The translations under genes were made by a program, and so were the position numbers. A stretch of DNA of 22,145 nt from positions 1 through 22,145 of the forward strand of contig CAAGGG010000070.1 in the NCBI GenBank assembly GCA_900769355.1. The letters are read 5' to 3'. Source of the stretch: Candidatus Gastranaerophilales bacterium. GTDB taxonomy: Bacteria; Cyanobacteriota; Vampirovibrionia; Gastranaerophilales; Gastranaerophilaceae. The notes under the pieces are model-generated. The model saw only the letters and a program-made list of their open reading frames with translations, was not told the origin of the DNA and ran no database searches. Each line of letters starts with the position of its first letter. Position 1 is the first letter of the stretch. Positions 6,841-14,656 of this stretch are shown piece by piece.

Positions 6841-6863
6841 CTTTTCAATACAGGAGAACAAAT

Positions 6864-8576
6864 ATGTCAGGATTGGAAAAATTAATAGAAGTTGCTCGTG
6901 GAAAGCAAAAAGCAGATTTAGTTATAAAAAATGCGAACATAATTAACGTGTTGTCAGAAGAAATTCATAAAGGTGATATCGCCATCTGTGACGGTATAAT
7001 CGCTGGCGTTGGTGAAAATTACGAGGGTGAAAAAGAAATTGATGCAGAAGGTTCTTATGTTTGCCCTGCGTTTATTGACGGACACGTTCATTTGGAAAGT
7101 TCAATGGTTCTTCCTTGTGAGTTTGCAAAAGCTGTCGTTCCTTGCGGCACAACTACCGTAATCATTGACCCGCACGAGATTTCAAACGTTCTCGGGCTTC
7201 ATGGTATAAGCTACATGCACGAAGCTGTCAAAAATCTTCCGCTTGATGTTTACACGATGCTTCCGTCTTGCGTGCCGGCAACTCCTTATGAAACATCAGG
7301 TTTCGATTTGAACAGTTACGACTTAGCCTTGCTGATTGACAGTCCTTGGGTTCTTGGAATCGCTGAAATGATGAACTATTCAGGGCTTTTAAATCTTGAC
7401 AAAACTGTTCTTGCAAAACTTGATTTAGCACGCTCAAAAGGTAAAAGAATTGACGGGCATGCTCCGTTTTTGAGTGGAAAAGATTTATGTGCATATATCG
7501 CAAGTGGTGTAAAATCAGACCACGAATGCACAACACCAGCAGAAGCTATCGAAAAAATTCGCCTCGGAATGTATATTATGATTAGAGAAGGTACTGCCGC
7601 AAAGGATTTAGACGCATTAATTCCTGTTTTGAAAGAAAAAAATACAAGAAAATGCGTTTTCGTAACTGACGATAGACACCCGAAAGACTTAAAAGTTCAT
7701 ATTAACGATATGGTCAGACGTGCTGTTGACGCCGGTGTTGATATTGTAAAAGCTGTTCAAATCGGAAGTTTGAACACTGCGGAATACTTTGGACTTAAAA
7801 ATCAAGGTGCAATCGCGCCGGGGTATAAGGCGGACATGCTGATTATGCCTGATTTAAAGACGTTTAAACCTGAAGTCGTAATTAAGGACGGAAAAATTGC
7901 TGCTGAAAATGGAAAGCTTTTACAAAGTGTTGAAGAGTTTGAAAAGCCATCTATCAGAAGTTCTATCAACGTTCATTGGATTGTTCCAAAAGATTTTGAA
8001 ATTAAAGGAACTTCAAAATTTGTGAACACGATTGAGATAATCCCACATCAGCTTGTGACAAAATCATCTGTTTGCGAAGCTAAGTTTGAAAACGGACTTT
8101 TGGAAAGCAATGTAGATGAAGATGTCTTGAAAATTATTGTAATGGAGCGTCACAGAGCGACAGGAAACATCGGAAAAGGCTTTGTAAAAGGCTTTAATCT
8201 TAAATCTGGTGCAATAGCCTCGACTGTTGCGCACGATTCTCACAATATGATAATTATTGGTACAAACGACAAGGATATGTACACAGCAGCAGTTGAGCTT
8301 GTAAAAATGCAAGGTGGTAAGGTTGTTGTGAAAGATGGAAAAGTTGTTGCAAAACTTCCGTTGCCGATTGCAGGTTTGATATCTGATCAATGTATCGAAT
8401 ACGTTCTTCAACACTGCGAGGACTTAAACGGTGCCGTAAAATCGTTAGGTTGTACGCTTGATGATGCGTTTATGACTATGGGATTTTTGTCATTGCCTGT
8501 AATTCCTGAACTAAAAATTACTGATAAAGGTTTGTTTAGCACGAAAAAATGGGACTTCATCGGGATTAATGCATAA
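6864..8576 (+). CDS. ade: Adenine deaminase
   Basis: The enzyme converts adenine to hypoxanthine and ammonia in purine salvage (EC 3.5.4.2) in the cytoplasm. It is a metal-dependent amidohydrolase. The 570 residues match the usual length. They carry the amidohydrolase metal motif GHVHLESS at 73-80, DPHEISNVLG at 102-111, DGHAPFLSGKDLCAYIASG with the catalytic-domain lysine/histidine region, and the family-specific C-terminal part with HDSHNMIIIGTND and LSLPVIPELKITDKGL. The ATG at 6864 follows AGGAG. It appears monocistronic, with an extended -10 promoter. No other purine gene is adjacent. Confidence 0.96.
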   Translation: MSGLEKLIEVARGKQKADLVIKNANIINVLSEEIHKGDIAICDGIIAGVGENYEGEKEIDAEGSYVCPAFIDGHVHLESSMVLPCEFAKAVVPCGTTTVIIDPHEISNVLGLHGISYMHEAVKNLPLDVYTMLPSCVPATPYETSGFDLNSYDLALLIDSPWVLGIAEMMNYSGLLNLDKTVLAKLDLARSKGKRIDGHAPFLSGKDLCAYIASGVKSDHECTTPAEAIEKIRLGMYIMIREGTAAKDLDALIPVLKEKNTRKCVFVTDDRHPKDLKVHINDMVRRAVDAGVDIVKAVQIGSLNTAEYFGLKNQGAIAPGYKADMLIMPDLKTFKPEVVIKDGKIAAENGKLLQSVEEFEKPSIRSSINVHWIVPKDFEIKGTSKFVNTIEIIPHQLVTKSSVCEAKFENGLLESNVDEDVLKIIVMERHRATGNIGKGFVKGFNLKSGAIASTVAHDSHNMIIIGTNDKDMYTAAVELVKMQGGKVVVKDGKVVAKLPLPIAGLISDQCIEYVLQHCEDLNGAVKSLGCTLDDAFMTMGFLSLPVIPELKITDKGLFSTKKWDFIGINA

Positions 8577-8809
8577 AAATCGTAAGGAAGTTAAGATTTG
8601 AATTACTTATTGAAAATTCGTTTAATAAAACAAGAAGCCTTAAAACAAAAAGAGAATGCTAAAGTTTGTGCGTGACAAAGCAAAGATTTAAAACAACAAT
8701 TATCAGAAAAACTAACTTTTGCAAAAATTTAAAATAGAATAAATGAAAATAGTCTTCAGGCTATTGAAAAAATTAAAAAAGACCCATCTGATGATAGGTC
8801 TTTAATATT
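8577..8809 (+). pseudogene. Possible remnant of a coiled-coil coding sequence
   Basis: On the plus strand one frame from about 8603 reads NYLLKIRLIKQEALKQKENA, a stop at 8673, QSKDLKQQLSEKLTFAKI, a second stop, then NRINENSLQAIEKIKKDPSD. The Lys/Glu/Gln-rich helical character continues across both stops, as expected for a decayed gene, but AT-rich spacer DNA often looks like this. No start codon or ribosome-binding site is evident. The end of the segment overlaps the tRNA terminator. Confidence 0.2.
8768..8803 (-). terminator. Terminator of the tRNA-Gln transcript
   Basis: On the minus strand AAAGACCTATC, loop ATCA, and GATGGGTCTTT form an 11-bp stem with one G-U pair (8778-8803). A T-rich tail (TTTAATTTTTT) follows. 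Confidence 0.85.
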
Positions 8810-8882
<73 letters not shown>

Positions 8883-8899
8883 ATACTGGGTACCTCTCT

Positions 8900-8927
8900 A
8901 TTATATACGATAAAATTTTATTGTCAA
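8900..8927 (-). promoter_or_regulatory. Consensus promoter of tRNA-Gln
   Basis: On the minus strand TTGACA (8922-8927) and TATAAT (8900-8905) match both consensus hexamers perfectly with a 16-base spacer. The start point would be about 11 bases before the mature tRNA. Confidence 0.9.
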
Positions 8928-8976
8928 TAATAGTTGACAAAAAATATTGGGAAAGCTTGCCATAAGTCAATTAATT

Positions 8977-9666
8977 TTAATATCTAAAAGGACTCGTTTC
9001 TTTGGCATAAACAAATTCGACACTATCTCCAATAATTTGCTCAAACACAGGCAAAACAAGAATTTCACTCTCAAAATGCCCGATATCAAATACAACAATC
9101 GTACTATCCAGTGCTGTGTGAAATTTCAAATCGCCTGAAACAAGTGCATCAGCACCGTTTTCAAAAGACTCTTGGATAAATTCTGTACCACTTCCAGCAC
9201 AAAATGCAATTCGTTTAAGCTCTGTAACACCTTTATTATTAACATATCTTAAATGCGGTGAAATTGTTTTAAGACGTTTGACAAAATCTTGAAGAGAAGT
9301 TTCGTAATTTATGTAACGAGTGAACCCCTCACCTGAATTCGCAACTATAAATTGGTCTAAGCCCAAAGTTTTAATCAAAGTATCGGTTGTTCCGCCCTGT
9401 GCACGATCAAGATTTGTGTGGGCACAATAAATATCTATATTTTTATATAGTAGTGGCACTGTAAACAATGGGTGGTGCGAAATTATCATGTCGCAATTTT
9501 GCTCTCTTGCTTGTCTTACAATATCGTCTGTTACAGTCAGACAAAGCATAATCTTTTCGATATCTTGGTTTTTGGTTTCTACAAGCCAACCTGAGCAATC
9601 CCACTTTTCTTGCGTTTCAAGTGGTGCAAATTGTTCTATTCGTGTTATAATTTTGTATTTGTTCAT
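8977..9666 (-). CDS. Nif3-like dinuclear metal-centre protein
   Basis: This is a member of the widely conserved Nif3/YbgI/YqfO family of hexameric, dinuclear-metal proteins; the cellular role is unsettled (GTP cyclohydrolase I type 2 annotations are common but weakly founded). The 229-residue protein shows the metal-binding motifs SHHPLF, CAHTNLDRAQGGTTDTL, SGDLKFH and DIGHFESE in order, and is the short form without the PII-like insert. The start at 9666 (MNKYK) is chosen over an in-frame ATG at 9687 because the latter lies in a repeat element. The apparent ribosome-binding sequence GAGGGG, six bases before the ATG, is itself the end of that element. It is downstream of coaBC on the same strand. 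Confidence 0.92.
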   Translation of the reverse strand: MNKYKIITRIEQFAPLETQEKWDCSGWLVETKNQDIEKIMLCLTVTDDIVRQAREQNCDMIISHHPLFTVPLLYKNIDIYCAHTNLDRAQGGTTDTLIKTLGLDQFIVANSGEGFTRYINYETSLQDFVKRLKTISPHLRYVNNKGVTELKRIAFCAGSGTEFIQESFENGADALVSGDLKFHTALDSTIVVFDIGHFESEILVLPVFEQIIGDSVEFVYAKETSPFRY

Positions 9667-9670
9667 TTTG

Positions 9671-9770
9671 AACCCCTCACCCGTCACTCTGTGACACCCT
9701 CTCCCCGTTGGGGCGAGGGGTAGAGATTTAACACCTGTTAAGTAAATCCGCTCTCCCCATAGGGGCGAGG
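9671..9770. repeat. G+C-rich palindromic element (full copy plus partial copy)
   Basis: The full copy begins CCCCTCACCCG (9673), continues with hairpin GTCAC TCT GTGAC, then CCCTCTCCCC GTTG and GGGCGAGGGG (ending 9720). A second, shortened version CTCTCCCC ATA GGGGCGAGG lies at 9751-9770. The full copy is nearly identical to 11592-11639. It fills the gap between the coaBC stop and the nif3 start and supplies GAGGGG upstream of nif3. Confidence 0.8.
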
Positions 9771-9775
9771 TTATT

Positions 9776-10963
9776 TTAAATATTTATATAATTAAATATT
9801 TCTTTTGCAATTGTTTTTTTGTCCGCTTTTTCAAGTTTTTTCATATCGCCGTTTTTGTCCAAAATCGTAACTTCATTAAAATCACTCGAAAATCCGATAT
9901 CCTTCCTTGAAATATCGTTTGCAATCAAGTAATCACAACCTTTTTTGGCAATTTTTTCTTTTGCATTTGCAATCAAGTTTTCAGATTCGGCACAAAAGCC
10001 AACTATTAGAGGGGATTCCCCCGCCCGTAAGGAGTGGTTCTTTTTTTTCTGACATAATTCTTTTAAAATATCAGGATTTTTGATAAGCGTCAGAGTAATC
10101 TCATCATCTGCAGTCTTTTTCATCTTTTGAGAAGCTCGCTCTTTCACCCTGTAATCTGCAACTGCCGCCGCCATAATTATACAATCTGCATTGTTAAATT
10201 CTGCCTCAACAGCGTTTTTCATCTCCTCGGCAGATTTAACTTTTACAACATTATATTTGCGACTAACATCACAGGTCGTAACCAAAGTTACGTCAGCACC
10301 AAGATTTTTAGCGACATCGGCAAGAGCCAACCCCATTTTACCTGATGAATAGTTAGAAATATATCTCACAGGGTCAATTTCTTCAATCGTTCCGCCAGAA
10401 GTAATCACAACCTTTTTGCCGTCCAGTTTTTTTGAATTCAAAACCTCAACAGTTTTATCAAAAATTTTATCCAAAGAACAAAGTCGTCCTTTCCCTTCAT
10501 AACCGCAAGCTAGATAACCGCTTTCGGGCTCCAAAATTTCAACATTCAACTTGCTCAAATTCTGTTGGATAATCGGGTTTTCCCACATATTACAATTCAT
10601 TGCCGGAGCAATAATCATAGGTTTTGTGAAAGCACAAGCAATTGATGTCAAAAGATTGTCACACACGCCTGTTGCGATTTTTGAAATCGTATTCGCCGTC
10701 GCAGGTGCAATCACCATAATATCTGCTCTATCAGCATAAGAAATATGCTCGGGATTAAATTTTTCAACATTAAATTCTTCAACAGCAACCGGATTTTTGC
10801 TCAAATTTTCAAGCGTCAATTTTGTCACAAAATTCAACGCATTTTTAGTACAAACGACAAAAACTTCTGCGTTGGCACGTTTATACATTCTGATAAGTTC
10901 GCAAATCTTATACGCCGCAATTCCGCCTGTAATACCTACTAGAACAGTTTTCCCGCTAAGCAT
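9776..10963 (-). CDS. coaBC: Bifunctional phosphopantothenoylcysteine decarboxylase / phosphopantothenate-cysteine ligase
   Basis: The enzyme performs two consecutive steps of coenzyme A synthesis: ligation of cysteine to 4'-phosphopantothenate, then FMN-dependent decarboxylation to 4'-phosphopantetheine. The 395 residues hold the N-terminal CoaC flavoprotein domain (GGIAAYK at 13-19, the HISYADRADIMVIAPATANT segment with the active-site His, and IAPAMNCNMWENP around 118-129). The C-terminal CoaB ligase domain opens KKVVITSGGTIEEIDPVRYI and SNYSSGKMG. The start overlaps the end of gmk by 8 bases, so translation is probably coupled. The segment NHSLRAGESPL, between NPDIL and VGFCAE, looks about seven residues longer than usual and is encoded by unusually G+C-rich DNA (about 10012-10045). 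Confidence 0.95.
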   Translation of the reverse strand: MLSGKTVLVGITGGIAAYKICELIRMYKRANAEVFVVCTKNALNFVTKLTLENLSKNPVAVEEFNVEKFNPEHISYADRADIMVIAPATANTISKIATGVCDNLLTSIACAFTKPMIIAPAMNCNMWENPIIQQNLSKLNVEILEPESGYLACGYEGKGRLCSLDKIFDKTVEVLNSKKLDGKKVVITSGGTIEEIDPVRYISNYSSGKMGLALADVAKNLGADVTLVTTCDVSRKYNVVKVKSAEEMKNAVEAEFNNADCIIMAAAVADYRVKERASQKMKKTADDEITLTLIKNPDILKELCQKKKNHSLRAGESPLIVGFCAESENLIANAKEKIAKKGCDYLIANDISRKDIGFSSDFNEVTILDKNGDMKKLEKADKKTIAKEIFNYINI

Positions 10964-11519
10964 TTTTATGCTCCTTTTCTACAATTTGTTCTAACTCTGA
11001 AATAGTTCGATTCAAGTCGTCATTCACAATTTTATAGTCAAATGCCTCTGCCCTTGTAAGTTCCTGCTTAACCTCATTCATGCGTTTTTGAATAGTTGCC
11101 TCGTCCTCTGTATGACGACCTCTTAGGCGATTTTCCAAAGCTTCCAACGAAGGTGGGCAAATAAATATCAAAACCGCCTCAGGCATTTGTTTTTTAACCT
11201 GCAAAGCTCCTTTTGTATCAATTTCCAAAATCACATTTTTGTCTTCTTCAAGACATTGATTTATAAATTTTTTCTTTGTTCCGTAACAATTTCCGGCAAA
11301 TTCTGCCCATTCCAAAAATTTTTCATCTTCAACACATTTTTTAAATTCATCTTTCGTCAAGAAAAAATAGTTCACACCATCAATTTCTCCCTCACGAGGA
11401 GCTCTTGTAGTACAAGAAATTGACAACATAAATTCGGGGTTCTGTGCTAAAAATCCTTTCAAAACAGTGCCTTTTCCGACACCTGATGATCCTGATATTA
11501 CAAATAATTTTTTGTTCAT
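10956..11519 (-). CDS. gmk: Guanylate kinase
   Basis: The enzyme phosphorylates GMP to GDP with ATP, an essential cytoplasmic nucleotide step. From the ATG at 11519 it has 187 residues: P-loop GSSGVGKG at 10-17, the GMP-binding segment SCTTRAPREGEIDGVNYFF, EWAEFAGNCYGT, and ILEIDTKGALQVKKQMPEAVLIF, with the lid RLRGRHTEDEATIQKRM. An in-frame ATG at 11534 would precede the -10-like sequence and is less likely. TATAAT lies six bases before the ATG, suggesting a leaderless mRNA. The 3' end overlaps coaBC. In many bacteria rpoZ sits between these two genes; here it does not. Confidence 0.95.
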   Translation of the reverse strand: MNKKLFVISGSSGVGKGTVLKGFLAQNPEFMLSISCTTRAPREGEIDGVNYFFLTKDEFKKCVEDEKFLEWAEFAGNCYGTKKKFINQCLEEDKNVILEIDTKGALQVKKQMPEAVLIFICPPSLEALENRLRGRHTEDEATIQKRMNEVKQELTRAEAFDYKIVNDDLNRTISELEQIVEKEHKNA

Positions 11520-11525
11520 AGAAAC

Positions 11526-11531
11526 ATTATA
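11526..11531 (-). promoter_or_regulatory. -10 hexamer giving a leaderless gmk transcript
   Basis: On the minus strand TATAAT, then GTTTCT, then ATG. The expected start point is the A of the start codon. No Shine-Dalgarno sequence and no convincing -35 are present. Confidence 0.5.
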
Positions 11532-11550
11532 CACTGAACAAAAATTTCTG

Positions 11551-11585
11551 CATTAAAAAAGAACGGTTTTTACACCGTTCTTTTT
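11551..11585 (-). terminator. Terminator of the MFS transporter transcript
   Basis: AAAAAGAACGG (11556-11566) pairs with CCGTTCTTTTT (11575-11585) around an 8-base loop, and on the minus strand a T-run follows. The A-run on the other side makes it potentially bidirectional. Confidence 0.85.
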
Positions 11586-11588
11586 ATT

Positions 11589-11644
11589 AAACCCCTCACC
11601 CGTCACTTCGTGACACCCTCTCCCCGATGGGGCGAGGGGAGAGA
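11589..11644. repeat. G+C-rich palindromic element, second full copy
   Basis: The copy starts CCCCTCACCCGTCACTTCG at 11592 and ends GGGGCGAGGGG near 11639. It matches the copy at 9673-9720 except for a few bases in the hairpin loops. It lies between the stop codon of the transporter gene and its terminator. Confidence 0.8.
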
Positions 11645-11650
11645 TACGAG

Positions 11651-13063
11651 TTACGCTTTTTTAGTGTCTTTTTTGTATTCATCAATTGCAAGAATTGTAC
11701 AAATGATTAAACAAATTACGCCTGATGCTAACCAGAAGTAAATTGCACCGTCCCAGTTTTGATTACCGTTTGAACCTAATTTATCAACAAGGAACCCTGT
11801 ACCTGTTGCTGATAAAAATGCACCGATGTAACCGAAAGTTCCGGTGAAACCTGATGCTGCTGATGCAACTTTCTTTGAGCTGCTTTCTACTGCACAAAGC
11901 CCGCCAATCATCATTTGAGGCCCGTAAGTGAAAGCACCTAATAGGCCGATGATTACGTAGTTCAAGTTCGCAATTGTGTTGAATTTCAACGCGATAATCG
12001 CAAAAATTACACCGATTAAGTAAATCAAGTTTACAGGAGCTCTTTTGCCCTTGAACAATTTATCTGAAATCAAACCTGCACAAACTGTACCGCAAATACC
12101 TACCAAAGGCAATGAAGCAATCATGTTTGTTGCGTCTTGAAGTTCAATGTTTTTAGCGTTTTTCAAGTACATAATCATCCAGTCTTCTGCACCAAATCTG
12201 ATTATGTAAACGAAAACATAAGCAATCGCAAGCAACCAAAGAGTTTTATTGCATAATACATATTTTTTGAAGATTTGAACATAAGACATATCGTCTTCTG
12301 CTTTTTGTTCAGCTTCTGATTTTTCTTTGACAGGTTCTTCTCTGTAAACTTCAACGTCAGGCAACCCAAGAGATTGCGGTCTGTCACGAAGTCTTTCAAA
12401 CAACCACAAAGCTGTAATTAAAGCCAAAGTTCCTGGAACCAAGAAGGCTGCTCTCCAACCGAAATGAGCTGCAATGTGACCTGCCAAAATGAAGCTCAAA
12501 AATGTTCCTGTTTGGTGTGAACAAGACCACAATGACCATTTTGTACCACGTTCAGAGTTTGAGTACCAATAAGTCAAACTTTTTGCAACTGCTGGGAAAC
12601 CAGCTGATTGGAACCAACCGCTAACGCCCCACAAAAATGCCAAAACCCACAATAGAACCATTGCGGTCATTTTTGGGTCAAGCCCTAGCATATTAACAAA
12701 GTTTGGAGCAAGTGCGAACAAAATGTTTGCAAGTGCTGTCATCAACAACGCTGTCGGGAAGAATTTTCTAACATCAGACCCGTCAGCCAAAACGCCGTTT
12801 ACAAATTTTCCGATACCATAAGTCAAGTAAAGTGAACTTCCCAAAAGACCTAATTCAGTAGCTGAATAACCGAATTCGTCCATAATTCCAGGAAGTGCTA
12901 CGGCGATATTTTTCTTACATAAATAAAAAATTGTGTAACCGATAAAACAAGCGTAAAATATTCTCAATCGCCAATGAGAATACATGCTTTTAACTTTTTC
13001 CGGATCCTGAATAGTTTCTTTTACCGGAGGTTCTTTAAAGAATTGTGCTAAATTTCCTAACAT
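11651..13063 (-). CDS. MFS transporter of the organophosphate:phosphate antiporter type
   Basis: The protein is probably an inner-membrane importer of a phosphorylated sugar or glycerol 3-phosphate in exchange for phosphate. The 470 residues form about 12 membrane segments in two halves, separated by a charged loop (VYREEPVKEKSEAEQKAEDD, about 230-250). Features of the GlpT/UhpT/UhpC family include HWRLRIFYACFIGYTIFYLCKKN near the first segment, GKFVNGVLADGSDVRKF in the loop 2-3 region, and FGWRAAFLVPGTLAL. UhpC-like sensor function cannot be excluded, and the substrate is not readable from sequence. It starts 26 bases after the stop of the exonuclease gene, so the two are probably cotranscribed, and it ends before a repeat and a terminator. 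Confidence 0.85.
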   Translation of the reverse strand: MLGNLAQFFKEPPVKETIQDPEKVKSMYSHWRLRIFYACFIGYTIFYLCKKNIAVALPGIMDEFGYSATELGLLGSSLYLTYGIGKFVNGVLADGSDVRKFFPTALLMTALANILFALAPNFVNMLGLDPKMTAMVLLWVLAFLWGVSGWFQSAGFPAVAKSLTYWYSNSERGTKWSLWSCSHQTGTFLSFILAGHIAAHFGWRAAFLVPGTLALITALWLFERLRDRPQSLGLPDVEVYREEPVKEKSEAEQKAEDDMSYVQIFKKYVLCNKTLWLLAIAYVFVYIIRFGAEDWMIMYLKNAKNIELQDATNMIASLPLVGICGTVCAGLISDKLFKGKRAPVNLIYLIGVIFAIIALKFNTIANLNYVIIGLLGAFTYGPQMMIGGLCAVESSSKKVASAASGFTGTFGYIGAFLSATGTGFLVDKLGSNGNQNWDGAIYFWLASGVICLIICTILAIDEYKKDTKKA

Positions 13064-13089
13064 AATTTTTTCCTATTTCCTACTATTTT

Positions 13090-14007
13090 CTATTTCCCTG
13101 CTTTTATAACCTGAATATTTCTTGTTTCGTTGATTTCGTGACGAGCTTCTTTGATAATTTCTCTTTTTTCTTCTTCAAGTCTGCAACCGCCAACTAATCT
13201 GTCAATAAACCCTGTGTTAAGTTTTACTGCTTTGTCAAAAGCTCCAACTTCTTCCAAAACATCTTTAATCTGGTGCAAATCATAGCCAAAAGACTGTTTT
13301 GAATTATAAACAAGGGTTTCACCGGTCTGTGCGATAATCGGCTCACCGCCTTGTTCAAAATACAACTTAAACACAGATTTCAAATCCTGTAATTCGGACT
13401 GCAAAGTAGTTACAGTCTGCTGAATTCTTAAAAATCTTTCAAACAAGTATTCTACATTATCCAACTGCTTAACTTCCCAATCGTATTTTTGGAAGTACAA
13501 TTTTTTTAATTTTGGATAAGCAAGCGCAAGCCCCATAGTATCTGCCATTGCTCGGTGATGATTTTTAAGTTCAACATGAAATCTTTCTGTCAAAGCGTCC
13601 AATCCGTGTGAAAACAGGTCGGGGTATACCTCTTTGAACATCTGTTGAGAGTCAATTCTCGGGTTATTCAACTCTTTCCCTGTCGTTCTCAAGCTCGCTT
13701 CATTCAAAAATGAATAATCAAAAATACAGTTATGTGCAACAATCGGGTAATCGCCGATAAATTCTAAAATCTTCGGCATTGCCTCAGCTTCCGTCGGTGC
13801 ATCAGCCACCATATCAGGAGTAATCCCATGTATTGCAATACTTGATTTTCTAATATGCTGTTCAGGATTAATTAGAGTTTGAAATTCGTCTTTAATTTTG
13901 CCGTTTTCAAGTCTCACTGCAGCAAATTCAACCATTCTTTCTTTTGTATAATCTAATCCCGTTGTCTCTGTATCTAAAACAATTTCTATTACTTTTTTTC
14001 TTGCCAT
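13090..14007 (-). CDS. DnaQ-like DEDDh 3'-5' exonuclease
   Basis: This is an exonuclease of the DNA polymerase III epsilon family, with proofreading or a repair/RNA-trimming role unresolved. The 305 residues have an N-terminal exonuclease domain with Exo I DTETTG (Asp12, Glu14), Exo II HNCIFDYSFL and Exo III HHRAMADT, i.e. the full DEDDh set. About 120 additional C-terminal residues include a predicted coiled coil (FLRIQQTVTTLQSELQDLK) and an EEKREIIKEARHEI helix and are not recognised. This is longer than a plain epsilon subunit. It has AGGGA before the ATG and a TGC-TATCAT promoter upstream, and it leads a two-gene unit with the transporter. Confidence 0.85.
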   Translation of the reverse strand: MARKKVIEIVLDTETTGLDYTKERMVEFAAVRLENGKIKDEFQTLINPEQHIRKSSIAIHGITPDMVADAPTEAEAMPKILEFIGDYPIVAHNCIFDYSFLNEASLRTTGKELNNPRIDSQQMFKEVYPDLFSHGLDALTERFHVELKNHHRAMADTMGLALAYPKLKKLYFQKYDWEVKQLDNVEYLFERFLRIQQTVTTLQSELQDLKSVFKLYFEQGGEPIIAQTGETLVYNSKQSFGYDLHQIKDVLEEVGAFDKAVKLNTGFIDRLVGGCRLEEEKREIIKEARHEINETRNIQVIKAGK

Positions 14008-14035
14008 TTTTTTATCCCTATAAAGTTCTGATTAG

Positions 14036-14044
14036 ATGATAGCA
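14036..14044 (-). promoter_or_regulatory. Extended -10 promoter of the exonuclease gene
   Basis: On the minus strand TGC is followed by TATCAT, about 30 bases before the ATG at 14007. It is the same TGC-TATNAT form seen before ade. Confidence 0.4.
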
Positions 14045-14070
14045 CAAAAATAAATTATGTGGTATGGTAG

Positions 14071-14196
14071 AGAGTGAAAAGTGAGAAGTGAAACGTGAGA
14101 GGTGAAAAGTTCATTTAGCTCGCTTTGCTCGAAAATAACTTTGGTGCGTAAGCACCTGTAACGGTCTTTTCACTTTTCACTTTTCACGTCTCACTT
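14071..14196 (+). repeat. Heptamer-armed palindromic element A
   Basis: The left arm is a tandem series of heptamers GTGAAAA, GTGAGAA, GTGAAAC, GTGAGAG, GTGAAAA. The right arm is its inverse, built from TTTTCAC and GTCTCAC units. The core carries AGCTCGCTTTGCTCG, AAAATAACTTTGG and the hairpin GGTGC GTAA GCACC followed by TGTAACGG. The core is shared, inverted, with element B on the other side of trxA. It lies directly before the trxA ribosome-binding site, so the trxA promoter must lie within or upstream of it. Confidence 0.85.
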
Positions 14197-14213
14197 AAAG
14201 AAGGAGATCAACC

Positions 14214-14537
14214 ATGTCAAACACAATCGAAATAACAGACTCAAGTTTTGAACAAGAAGTACTAAACTCAGATCAGCCGGTAGTTGTTGATTTTTGGGCT
14301 TCTTGGTGTGGACCTTGCAGAAAACTCAGCCCTGTTTTAGATGAAGTGGCATCTGAATTTTCAGGCAAAGTAAAATTTGTAAAAATTAACACAGACGAAA
14401 ATATTAAAACAGCTCAAGACTACTCAATCAGCGGACTTCCGAGCCTTTTGGTTTTCAAAAACGGAAAAGCCTTAGAAAGACTTGTCGGACTTATGCCTAA
14501 GTCGACGATTATTTCAAATATTGAGAAGCATTTGTAG
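14214..14537 (+). CDS. trxA: Thioredoxin
   Basis: This is a small cytoplasmic dithiol reductant for ribonucleotide reductase and other disulphide proteins. The 107 residues match the normal length. The active site WCGPC is at 31-35 within VVDFWASWCGPCRK, followed by the expected KINTDEN, the cis-Pro segment ISGLPSLLVFKNG and the terminal GLMPKSTIISNIEKHL. AAGGAGA precedes the ATG. The gene stands alone between two inverted copies of the same repeat (14071-14196 and 14544-14654), an arrangement that could act as a boundary or could have moved the gene as a cassette. Confidence 0.97.
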   Translation: MSNTIEITDSSFEQEVLNSDQPVVVDFWASWCGPCRKLSPVLDEVASEFSGKVKFVKINTDENIKTAQDYSISGLPSLLVFKNGKALERLVGLMPKSTIISNIEKHL

Positions 14538-14543
14538 GGTGGC

Positions 14544-14654
14544 AAGTGAGAAGTGAGACGTGAGAAGTGAAAAGTCCGTTACAGGTGCTAACGCACCAAA
14601 GTTATTTTCGAGCAAAGCGAGCTAAATGGTCTTTTCACGTTTCACGTTTCACTT
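14544..14654 (-). repeat. Heptamer-armed palindromic element B
   Basis: The left arm is GTGAGAA, GTGAGAC, GTGAGAA, GTGAAAA; the right arm is the inverse, with TTTTCAC and GTTTCAC units. The core is the inverse of element A with nearly every base conserved, including GGTGC TAAC GCACC and the CGAGCAAAGCGAGCT block. It ends two bases before the stop codon of priA. Confidence 0.85.
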
Positions 14655-14656
14655 CC

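Noticed and set aside
6841..6863. A purine riboswitch upstream of the adenine deaminase gene
   Set aside because: The extended -10 promoter leaves a leader of only about 17 bases.
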